Part shown: in pieces, positions 42,550-49,143 of the stretch | Position numbering within the stretch: the stretch's first letter is position 1 | Layout: the number at the start of each line of letters is the position of its first letter | Origin: Streptomyces spororaveus | GTDB taxonomy: Bacteria > Actinomycetota > Actinomycetes > Streptomycetales > Streptomycetaceae | Direction of reading: 5' to 3' | Length of the DNA: 64,000 nucleotides | NCBI RefSeq assembly: GCF_016755875.1 | Contig: NZ_BNED01000005.1 | Coordinates: 8,135,501-8,199,500, forward strand | Made by a program: the position numbers and the translations under genes | The notes under the pieces: model-generated | Told to the model about the DNA's origin: nothing | Databases searched by the model: none | Seen by the model: only the letters and a program-made list of their open reading frames with translations

Positions 42550-43140
42550 TCAGCCTGCCGTCTCCCCGCCGGGGAACACGGCGAGCGGGGCGTCCTGCGC
42601 GAAGAAGGTCTTGGCGCGGACCATCGCCCGCTCGTCGTCGCGTACCTGGCCCGGCCGGGAACCGTTGCCCAGCAGCACCCCGCCGAAGCGCATCCGCATG
42701 TAGGCCGCGGTGTGGTGAACACTGGTCACCAGCCCCTGGGCGCGGGCCTCGTCGGGGTCCGCCATGGCGGTCACACCCCACAGGGTCCGGCCCGCCATCC
42801 GCTTCTTGAAGTCCGAACCGGGCGCCGTGAGCCAGCCCGACCAGTAGTCCAGGTAGCGCTTGGTGTGCGCGGACAGCGCGTACCAGTACAGGGGCGAGGC
42901 TATGACGACGTCGGTCGCCTCCAGCGTGGCCCGCCGCAGGGTCTCCTCGCTCTCCCCGCCCGCCCAGTCCCCGGCCTCGTGCCGCCCGTCCTGGAAGTCG
43001 GGCAGGGCCAGCCCGGCCAGGTCCACCCACCGCTGCCGGACCCCGGACGCCAACTGCTCCGCGGCCGTCCTCGCGAGGATCTCGGTGTTCCCGTCGGACC
43101 GGGAGCTGCCGAGGACGAAGAGGAACGAGCGGTCGGTCAT
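42550..43140 (-). CDS. Flavodoxin-like NAD(P)H-dependent oxidoreductase
   Basis: A 196-residue NADPH-dependent FMN reductase-type protein. The FMN phosphate loop is GSSRSDGNTEILA at residues 11-23; SPLYWYALSAHTKRYLDYW covers the isoalloxazine-side loop. It probably reduces quinones or azo/nitro compounds. It is divergent from a MerR regulator, with a MerR-type operator in the gap, so it is likely induced by the ligand of that regulator. GGAG precedes the ATG at 43140. Confidence 0.88.
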   Translation of the reverse strand: MTDRSFLFVLGSSRSDGNTEILARTAAEQLASGVRQRWVDLAGLALPDFQDGRHEAGDWAGGESEETLRRATLEATDVVIASPLYWYALSAHTKRYLDYWSGWLTAPGSDFKKRMAGRTLWGVTAMADPDEARAQGLVTSVHHTAAYMRMRFGGVLLGNGSRPGQVRDDERAMVRAKTFFAQDAPLAVFPGGETAG

Positions 43141-43207
43141 GAGGATCACTCCAGCGGTCCGGCGCGGTCGAGCCGGCGGAATGCCGCTCGTAGGGGCGAC
43201 GTTAGAC

Positions 43208-43231
43208 GTTGACATCAATGTGAAGGTCAAC
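43208..43231 (-). promoter_or_regulatory. MerR-type operator-promoter
   Basis: GTTGAC and GTCAAC form a dyad spanning 24 bp. On the minus strand TTGACC can serve as a -35 hexamer and CTAACG, 19 bases further, as a -10. A 19-bp spacer and a dyad between the hexamers are hallmarks of MerR-activated promoters, here reading toward the flavodoxin-like gene. Confidence 0.65.
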
Positions 43232-43251
43232 CGGATTCCGAGGTACGGCAC

Positions 43252-43596
43252 ATGCTGATCGGCGAACTGTCCCGGCGCACCGGAGTCAGCTCCCGGCTGC
43301 TGCGCTACTACGAGGCGCAGGGGCTGCTCGACGCGGAGCGCGGCCCGAACGGCTACCGCGACTACACCGCGGACTCCGTGGCCGCCGTACGGAAGGTCCG
43401 CGCCCTGCTCGCGGCGGGCCTGTCCACCGAGATGATCCGCTCGGTGCTGCCGTGCGTCCGGGGCGAGGGGGTGCGCTTCGCCTGGTGCGAGGAGATCCGA
43501 ACCGTCCTCGACGGGGAACTGGCCGCCATGGACGCGCGCATCGAGGGCCTGTTGAACAGCCGCGCCGCCCTCGCCTGCTACCTGGAGCAGCCCTGA
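43252..43596 (+). CDS. MerR-family regulator
   Basis: A 114-residue MerR protein: winged-helix LIGELSRRTGVSSRLLRYYEAQGLL, the RGPNGYRDYTADSVAAVRKV wing and a dimerisation helix. The C-terminus is short with Cys at about 64, 80 and 109, so it could sense an oxidant or small ligand, not a classic metal loop. It is divergent from the flavodoxin-like reductase, its likely target. Confidence 0.9.
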   Translation: MLIGELSRRTGVSSRLLRYYEAQGLLDAERGPNGYRDYTADSVAAVRKVRALLAAGLSTEMIRSVLPCVRGEGVRFAWCEEIRTVLDGELAAMDARIEGLLNSRAALACYLEQP

Positions 43597-43651
43597 GCCC
43601 CCGGCGGCCGTGCATCCGTACGCCCTCCTGCGTACCCTCCGTACGCGTTCG

Positions 43652-43687
43652 GGGGCCGGGCCGGAGCGAGCGCTCCCGCCCGGCCCC
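43652..43687. terminator. Bidirectional terminator between MerR and MbtH genes
   Basis: GGGGCCGGGC and GCCCGGCCCC form a 10-bp perfect stem with a 16-base loop between two convergent genes. Confidence 0.6.
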
Positions 43688-43696
43688 GGGATCGCG

Positions 43697-43903
43697 TCAG
43701 CTCCTCGCGACGAGGCTGGCGGGCCGCATGTCGGTCCAGTGCGTCTCCGTGTACGCGGCGCAGCCCTGCCGGCTGTCCTCGCCGTGCACGACGGTCCAGC
43801 CCGCGGGAACCTCCGCGAAAGCGGGCCACAGCGAGTGCTGGTTCTCGGCGTTCACGAGCACGAAGTAGCGGGCGTCGTCGTCCTCGAAGGGGTTGGTGGC
43901 CAT
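43697..43903 (-). CDS. MbtH-family protein
   Basis: A 68-residue MbtH-like protein, a chaperone and activator that binds NRPS adenylation domains. The signature is complete: NAENQHSLWP, VPAGW, and THWTDMRP. AAGGAG precedes the ATG. It sits downstream of an HTH-protein gene that has a very good iron box, so it is probably made in iron limitation for a siderophore NRPS. No NRPS is in this window. The coelichelin-like tailoring pair lies 18 kb to the left. It could serve any NRPS in the cell. Confidence 0.94.
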   Translation of the reverse strand: MATNPFEDDDARYFVLVNAENQHSLWPAFAEVPAGWTVVHGEDSRQGCAAYTETHWTDMRPASLVARS

Positions 43904-44076
43904 GGTGTGTCTCCTTGGGTGATGACCGGGACGGTCGGTTCGGAAACGAAGGCCCCGGGGCGTTGACCGCTCCGGGGTGTGGTGGTGGGGGAGGGGCGCG
44001 GCAGGTCGACCCTCCCCGGCTCGGCGGGGGAGGCACTCCCGGTCCGGCGCCGGGTCCGGAGACCGCGATCGGGCGC

Positions 44077-44724
44077 TCAGTCCCGGCGTCCGGCGCGGTC
44101 GCCCAACCCGCCTGCGGGATCCTCCGGTTGGCTTTCCGGGGACAGGAGGGGGTCGTCGAGCTGCACGATCCGGTACCCGACCCGGCGGCTCGCCGTCTTC
44201 GGCGGTCTGCGCCGACGGCCCGCACCGGCGTTCGCCGAGCGCGCCCGCTGCGCCGCCGCGATCAGCGCCCCGACCGGCGGAGCCTCGGCGCGCAGACGGT
44301 TGAACCCGCGCACGGAGATGCCGACGAGGGTCGCCGCGGCCGGCCAGGCGGCCCCTTTGCGGATCGCGTTCAGCATCAGCTGCAGCGCGGCAGGGGTGGG
44401 CGCGGCCCCGGGTCTCAGTCCGTGCGCCTCGGCCAGCGCGTGGGCGGCGCGGAGCGCCGTGTCGAAGCTGGCGTCGATCTCCAGCCACTCGCGCAGAATG
44501 CGCTCGGGAACGCCGGCCGCGGCCGCGCATCCGGGGATGGTCAGTCCCTGGGCCGCCCCGCGGAGGGCGTCCGCCATCCGGGCGATCGTTTCCTCGCGCT
44601 GACTGGGCGTGCGGCGCAGTGCGTCGCGCAGTACCCGGTCCATCTCCTCCTGGGAGCTGATCCAGGCCAGTACCTCGTCGGCCCACTCGTCCTGCTGCGC
44701 TTGGTCTCGCGCGTCGTCCTGCAT
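44077..44724 (-). CDS. Iron-box-controlled HTH-like protein
   Basis: A 215-residue soluble protein. A Glu/Asp-rich N-terminus (DEWADEVLAWISSQEEMDRV) precedes two helix-turn-helix-like segments: GLTIPGCAAAAGVPERILRE, reminiscent of small-terminase or transposase-type HTHs, and GAAWPAAATLVGISVRGFNR. The C-terminus is basic (AGRRRRPPKTASRR) and disordered. DNA binding is likely but its role is unknown. The ATG at 44724 is 16 bases from a 19-bp iron box, so expression should rise in iron starvation. The MbtH gene follows 173 bases downstream and may be co-transcribed. Confidence 0.75.
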   Translation of the reverse strand: MQDDARDQAQQDEWADEVLAWISSQEEMDRVLRDALRRTPSQREETIARMADALRGAAQGLTIPGCAAAAGVPERILREWLEIDASFDTALRAAHALAEAHGLRPGAAPTPAALQLMLNAIRKGAAWPAAATLVGISVRGFNRLRAEAPPVGALIAAAQRARSANAGAGRRRRPPKTASRRVGYRIVQLDDPLLSPESQPEDPAGGLGDRAGRRD

Positions 44725-44740
44725 CCCCACACCCCCACTC

Positions 44741-44759
44741 TTAGGTAAGCCTAACCTAA
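44741..44759 (-). promoter_or_regulatory. Iron box (DmdR/IdeR type)
   Basis: TTAGGTAAGCCTAACCTAA is a near-perfect match to the actinobacterial iron box and ends 16 bases before the HTH gene start. The very short gap suggests the site overlaps the promoter or start of transcription. Confidence 0.85.
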
Positions 44760-44936
44760 TAGTGGGGGTGCAAGGGGGGATATGCGACCACAGTCGAGGG
44801 ATTCCCGGAGTGTGCCCATTCTACCCAACCCGCAGGCTCCGCAAGGTAGTTGAACGATTGACAGGACTCGTCGGCCGAGTCCACGCGGGACCTCACCACC
44901 GAGCCGCTCTCACAGGCATGCGATAGGTTGCCCGTC

Positions 44937-45482
44937 ATGATCGAACTCGGACCCGTCCCCTGGCCGCCCGCCCCGATACGCACCGAACGGCTCGTGCTCC
45001 GCCGGTCCGAGGCCCGGGACCGTGCGGCGTTCATCGAGCTGTTCGCGTCGCCGGAGGTGGGTACCTACGTCGGTGGCCCCCGGCCGCGCGCCGAGCTCGA
45101 AAACGCGCCCGAGGTGCCCGGGCGGCGCCCCGGCTTCTTCGTGATCGAAGCCGACGGAGCGATGATCGGCATGGTCACGCTCGATCGGCGCGACGCGCAG
45201 CGTCCGGGTCACGTCCGGCCGGAGGGCGAAGAGGCCGAGCTGGGCTACATGTTCCTGCCCCGGGCATGGGGACACGGGTACGCCGCCGAGGCGTGCGCGG
45301 CGGCACTCGACTGGTTCGCCGGCGCGCTTCCGGGCGAGCGGGTGGTCCTCTGCACCCAGACCGCCAACGGACGCTCGATGCGCCTCGCGGCGAGACTGGG
45401 GTTCACCGAGGTGGCGAGGTTCGAGGAGTACGGCGCCGACCAGTGGTTCGGCGTGTGGTCCCCGGTCGCGGCGTCAGACTGA
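44937..45482 (+). CDS. GNAT-family N-acetyltransferase (RimJ/RimL-like)
   Basis: A 181-residue acetyltransferase of the acetyltransf_3 type. It starts with the typical IRTERLVLRRSEARDRAAFI, has ELGYMFLPRAWGHGYAAEAC (the acetyl-CoA loop is WGHGYA) and ends with NGRSMRLAARLGFTEVARFE. RimJ/RimL relatives acetylate protein N-termini or small amines. The ATG at 44937 is chosen; a TTG three codons earlier is possible. The gene stands alone. Confidence 0.88.
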   Translation: MIELGPVPWPPAPIRTERLVLRRSEARDRAAFIELFASPEVGTYVGGPRPRAELENAPEVPGRRPGFFVIEADGAMIGMVTLDRRDAQRPGHVRPEGEEAELGYMFLPRAWGHGYAAEACAAALDWFAGALPGERVVLCTQTANGRSMRLAARLGFTEVARFEEYGADQWFGVWSPVAASD

Positions 45483-45536
45483 GTGCTGCCGGACGGCCCC
45501 GGCGGCCGCCCGCTCGGGCGAGCGGGCGACGCCGCG

Positions 45537-45938
45537 TCAGGCGACGGCGGTCCCGTCGAGCTCCACGAGCTGGCCGGGGATCGCCAGTCGCGTCACCCCG
45601 AGCATCGTGGTGGCCGGTGCCACCCCGGCGGCGCCCAGCCGCGCCGCCAGCCCGCCGTAGTGCTGGAAGAGCAGGTCCACATCGGTCGTGTAGACGTTGA
45701 GCCGCACGAGATTCGCCAGAGTCATGCCGGCCTTGCCGAGCACGGCCTCCAGGTTGTCGATGCTCAGTGTCAACTGCGCCGCCATGTCCCCGTCATGCCG
45801 GGGCCTGCCCTCGGCGCTCATCGCCGTCTGCCCCGAGATGTACAGGGTCCGGGTGTGGCCGGAGACGACCTCACCCTGGTTGAACCCCATTTCCACGGAC
45901 CACGGCACCGGGTTGACCGCTGTGCGTTCCATCGCCAC
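45537..45938 (-). CDS. RidA-family (YjgF/YER057c/UK114) protein
   Basis: A protein of about 133 residues in the Rid family, which hydrolyses reactive enamine/imine intermediates. GHTRTLYISGQTAMSAEGRP, NLEAVLGKAGMTLANLVRLN and the C-terminal GQLVELDGTAVA are typical. The conserved catalytic Arg (near VTRLAIPGQLVELD) is present, though the subgroup is unclear. The GTG at 45938 has GGAG five bases upstream; the ATG two codons later is also possible. It is divergent from a WYL-domain regulator that probably controls it. Confidence 0.87.
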   Translation of the reverse strand: MAMERTAVNPVPWSVEMGFNQGEVVSGHTRTLYISGQTAMSAEGRPRHDGDMAAQLTLSIDNLEAVLGKAGMTLANLVRLNVYTTDVDLLFQHYGGLAARLGAAGVAPATTMLGVTRLAIPGQLVELDGTAVA

Positions 45939-46067
45939 GTCAGCTCCATTCGGTTCATCGGGAGTACGTACGTCCGGCGGCCCGACGGCCGCCGGTTCGA
46001 CGTCATGCCGAGGAGCCTCCCAACAAATCACGACACCCCCGGTCATGTATTTCGTTAGGGTTCCCGC

Positions 46068-47039
46068 ATGCGCGCCGACCGACTGATCTCGCTGGTGCTG
46101 CTGCTGCGCCGGCACGATCGGCTGACCGCGGACGCGCTGGCCCGCGAGCTCCAGGTGTCCACCCGCACCGTGCTGCGCGACATCGAGGCACTGTCGGCCG
46201 CCGGTGTCCCGGTCTACGCGGAACGCGGCCGGCACGGCGGATTCGCGTTGCTGCCCGGCTTCCGGACGGAGTTCACCGGACTCAACCACGACGAGGCCCT
46301 TGCCCTGCTGGCTGCCGGATCGGGGCGCGGCGAGCACGTGTTCGGCCTCGGCCAGGCGCTCGCCTCGGCCCTGCGGAAGGTGCTCGACGCCCTGCCCGAA
46401 GGTCACCGGGCCACCGCGAGCGACGCGGCACGGCGCTTTCTCGTCGAACCGGAGACCGACCTGCTCTCGCGGCGCCCGGTCACCGACGACGTGCCCGGCA
46501 GCGCGATGATCGAGGTCCGCCGTGCGGTGCTCGCCGGACGCAGACTGCGCATCCACTACGCGGCCACGGGCCGGCCGCCGCAGTGGCGCACGGTGGACCC
46601 GATCGGACTCGTGACCGTACGCGACCGGGTCTACCTGCTGGCCACGAGATCCGGCGAGGACCGTACCTACCGGCTGTCACGGGTCCTGGCGGCCGAGGAA
46701 CTCCCCGAAGCGGCGCAGCGGCCGGACCGCGTCGATCTCGACCGGATCTGGCGGGAACGCTCCGCGCGGTTCCTCGGCGGCGACCACATCACCGTGCTGG
46801 TACGGGTGGACCCGGCACGGCGGGAGGAGCTGCTCGACACCGCGGTGTCCGTCCGCGCGGAGGAACCCGAACCGGACGGCCAACTCCGGCTGGAGCTGAC
46901 CTTCCAGGACGCGCGGCACGCCGAATGGGCGCTGTGGCAGCTCGGCACGGACGCGGAAGCCCTGACCCCGCACGCGCTGCGCATCTCCCTGCGCGACCGC
47001 GCCGCCGCGCTCGCCGCCCGCTACGAGGACCCGGCCTGA
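46068..47039 (+). CDS. YafY-type WYL-domain regulator
   Basis: A 323-residue regulator. The N-terminal HTH_11 domain reads RADRLISLVLLLRRHDRLTA, then LARELQVSTRTVLRDIEALS and the GRHGGFALLPG wing. A WYL ligand-binding domain follows (LRIHYAATG, TVDPIGLVTVRDRVYLLA, RTYRLSRVLAAE) and a WCX C-terminal domain. WYL regulators sense small molecules or nucleic-acid fragments. The divergent RidA gene is the likely target. Confidence 0.92.
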   Translation: MRADRLISLVLLLRRHDRLTADALARELQVSTRTVLRDIEALSAAGVPVYAERGRHGGFALLPGFRTEFTGLNHDEALALLAAGSGRGEHVFGLGQALASALRKVLDALPEGHRATASDAARRFLVEPETDLLSRRPVTDDVPGSAMIEVRRAVLAGRRLRIHYAATGRPPQWRTVDPIGLVTVRDRVYLLATRSGEDRTYRLSRVLAAEELPEAAQRPDRVDLDRIWRERSARFLGGDHITVLVRVDPARREELLDTAVSVRAEEPEPDGQLRLELTFQDARHAEWALWQLGTDAEALTPHALRISLRDRAAALAARYEDPA

Positions 47040-47053
47040 GCCCGTGCGCGGCG

Positions 47054-48223
47054 TCAGCGGCGGTGGAACACGACTTCCGGGTCGGCCGCCGCCGGACCGT
47101 CCAGGCGGGGCGCCGGCCTTCCGCGCAGGTGCAGGTCGAAGAAGTCGCCGACGTACGCCCGCGTGATCTGCTGCGAGCGGGTGCCCGACAGCGGTGTCTC
47201 CGGGTGCGGGTACCCGGCCTGGTCGCCCAGCACGGGCCAGTCGGTGAATCCGGGATGCCCCGCCCCCGTGACGGTCAGCCAGCGCTTCCAGCCGTCCAGC
47301 CGGGGCCAGTTGTCCTCCCAGGAGGTGTCGGGGAAGTCGGGCGGCAGCAGGGCGGGGTCACCGGCCAGCATCAGGAAGGGCCGCCCGCCGAGACCGGACT
47401 GGGGTACGGGCGTGAAGAAGGTGCCGTCCATGTTGACCCCGGCGTCCACGCGCGGGTCCACGGCCATGGTGGCCGACGCGGCCGCACCGCCGATCGAATG
47501 CCCGGCCATGCCGATGTGCCGGGCGTCGATCAGCCAGGAGTACCGCCACGCCGGGCGCGGGCCGGTCAGCCGGTCCAGGACGAACGGGATGTCACGGGCC
47601 CGGCCGTCCGAGACCCGGTGCAGCGACCCGTCGGGGAACACCTGCTCGCACGCCTTGCACCCGAGCAGCCGCCCGCCGGGGAAGACGGTGCCGTCCGACT
47701 CGTAGGCGTGGTCGACCGCCGCCACGACGTACCCGCGGCTGGCGAGGTCCTCCGCCAGGGTGGTCAGCGAGGCGCGCGGCATGGTGAAGCCGGGGGAGAG
47801 CACGATCAGCGGGTAGTGGTGCGCGGCGGGCCGGGGCAGCGCGCCCGTGCGCGCGTTGGTCCGGGTGGCCGCGAGGCGCTCGGGGGTGACGTACTCGCCG
47901 AGCTGCCCGCGGTCGGTCAGCAGCGCCTTGGCCTCGGAAGCGGCCAGGTAGGGGGCGGGAGTTCCGGTGTGCGCGAGGGCCGGGTAGTACAGCGACAGGA
48001 GTAATTCCCGGTCGGCCGTGGGCACCCAGGGATCCTTGCGCTCCCGGTCCACGAGGTGGAGGGTGTCGCGGCCCACGGCGAAGTCGCCGGTGGGTCGTGG
48101 GAGTTCGAGTCCGGAGAGGGCGGCCGGAGCGGGCGCGGCCACGGCCGGGGCGGCGAGCGTGCCGGGCGAGGTGAGGACCAGACCGGTCGCCACCGCGGCC
48201 AGCACGCGGATGATCTTCTTCAT
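47054..48223 (-). CDS. Secreted alpha/beta hydrolase (PAF-acetylhydrolase-like), iron-box controlled
   Basis: A 389-residue exported hydrolase. The signal (MKKIIRVLAAVATGLVLTSP...AVAAP) precedes an alpha/beta-hydrolase domain of the PAF-acetylhydrolase/dienelactone type: LIVLSPGF oxyanion strand, nucleophile in GMAGHSIGGAAA, acid in LMLAGDPALL and His in TGAGHPGFTDW. A perfect 19-bp iron palindrome lies 20 bases upstream, so it should be made when iron is scarce. It might release iron from lipids or cleave ester-type siderophores outside the cell; this role is inferred, not known for the family. Confidence 0.9.
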   Translation of the reverse strand: MKKIIRVLAAVATGLVLTSPGTLAAPAVAAPAPAALSGLELPRPTGDFAVGRDTLHLVDRERKDPWVPTADRELLLSLYYPALAHTGTPAPYLAASEAKALLTDRGQLGEYVTPERLAATRTNARTGALPRPAAHHYPLIVLSPGFTMPRASLTTLAEDLASRGYVVAAVDHAYESDGTVFPGGRLLGCKACEQVFPDGSLHRVSDGRARDIPFVLDRLTGPRPAWRYSWLIDARHIGMAGHSIGGAAASATMAVDPRVDAGVNMDGTFFTPVPQSGLGGRPFLMLAGDPALLPPDFPDTSWEDNWPRLDGWKRWLTVTGAGHPGFTDWPVLGDQAGYPHPETPLSGTRSQQITRAYVGDFFDLHLRGRPAPRLDGPAAADPEVVFHRR

Positions 48224-48242
48224 GCCCGCATCCTAGATCTAG

Positions 48243-48261
48243 TTAGGCAAGCCTTGCCTAA
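48243..48261 (-). promoter_or_regulatory. Perfect iron-box palindrome
   Basis: TTAGGCAAGCCTTGCCTAA is a perfect 9-1-9 palindrome matching the DmdR/IdeR iron box, 20 bases before the hydrolase start codon. Confidence 0.85.
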
Positions 48262-48488
48262 TAACTCTGGGGTGATCGCGGGGCCGGGTCGCCTCGGAGC
48301 GGTGTTTCCCGGGTTCGAACGCGCATATCCGGTCAAGCTGGGTGGCCGGCCGGTGAACCGCGCGCGGACGGCGGCAGGTCAGCGGGGGTGCGCGTGCACG
48401 TCGCGGTCGGCGCGGCCGTCCCGGGACGTCGATTCCGGGGGGCGCCGCGCCCCTCGTGAGCTGCCCGAACGACCATTCGGTCGTCGGT

Positions 48489-48620
48489 ATGCGAACGCAG
48501 TGTCCGTAAATCGGTCGTCGATATGCAACTCGCCTTCAGGTCGGACAGTCTGGTGCTGCAACGACGCGATATTGAAACCAAATATCGCGTTCAACCTTTG
48601 AATCGAAAGCGAGTTTCGTC
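48489..48620 (+). promoter_or_regulatory. SSI-type promoter/leader, copy 2
   Basis: Carries the same two elements as copy 1 at 35.3 kb: ATGCGAACG-N3-TGTCCGTAAATCG (48489-48513) and GAATCGAAAGCGAGT (48600-48614), 108 and 21 bases before the start. A perfect 10-bp hairpin (ACGCGATATT/AATATCGCGT, 48564-48590, loop GAAACCA) lies between them. Outside these blocks the two leaders have diverged, which marks the blocks as functional. Confidence 0.68.
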
Positions 48621-49046
48621 GTGCGTCACCGCATCGCAGTTGCCTCCGCCGCCGCCCTCGTCTCTCTGGTCGGCACCACCGGCGTGGCAGCCGCTCAGCC
48701 CTCCAGCCTCTACGCCCCGTCCGCTCTGGTGCTCACGGTCGCGCAGGGCGACGACGCCGCCACGTCCACCGTCCTCCGGGCCTCCACCCTCAGCTGCGCC
48801 CCGACCGCGCTGGGTACCCACCCGGACCCCCAGGCCGCTTGCGCCGCCCTCAACTCGACCGGCGGAGCACTGGACCGCCTGCTGGCCTCGCCGAACCCGG
48901 ACCGTGCCTGTCCGATGCACTACGCCCCGGTCACCGTGACCGCCGACGGCGTGTGGAAGGGCAGCCGCGTCGCGTGGAAGCACACCTTCTCCAACTCCTG
49001 CACCATGTCCGCGACCCTGAACGGGAACGCCGTCTTCTCGTTCTGA
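48621..49046 (+). CDS. SSI-family protease inhibitor (P1 Met)
   Basis: A 141-residue secreted subtilisin inhibitor, paralog of the gene at 35439. The signal (MRHRIAVASAAALVSLVGTT...AAAQ) is followed by SSLYAPSALVLTVAQGDDA, close to classical SSI. Four Cys (59, 74, 97, 127) form the two disulfides. The reactive loop is ACPMHYAPV, so P1 is Met99 as in SSI itself, predicting subtilisin/chymotrypsin-type inhibition. GTG start after a leader conserved with the first copy. A 20-bp terminator follows. Confidence 0.94.
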   Translation: MRHRIAVASAAALVSLVGTTGVAAAQPSSLYAPSALVLTVAQGDDAATSTVLRASTLSCAPTALGTHPDPQAACAALNSTGGALDRLLASPNPDRACPMHYAPVTVTADGVWKGSRVAWKHTFSNSCTMSATLNGNAVFSF

Positions 49047-49087
49047 GTCCGCGTCGCCGATCCTCCGCCGGACGCCCCGGCACACGC

Positions 49088-49131
49088 GGTGCCCCGCTTC
49101 CGGACCGTTCCCGGTCCGGAAGCGGGGCACC
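49088..49131. terminator. Perfect 20-bp bidirectional terminator
   Basis: A 20-bp perfect stem (left arm GGTGCCCCGCTTCCGGACCG) with a four-base loop TTCC lies between the convergent SSI and acyltransferase genes. Confidence 0.85.
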
Positions 49132-49143
49132 GTCCCCGTACGC

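Noticed and set aside
23759..48261. A complete siderophore NRPS cluster
   Set aside because: Hydroxylase, formyltransferase and MbtH are present but there is no adenylation, condensation or carrier-protein domain, nor a siderophore transporter.
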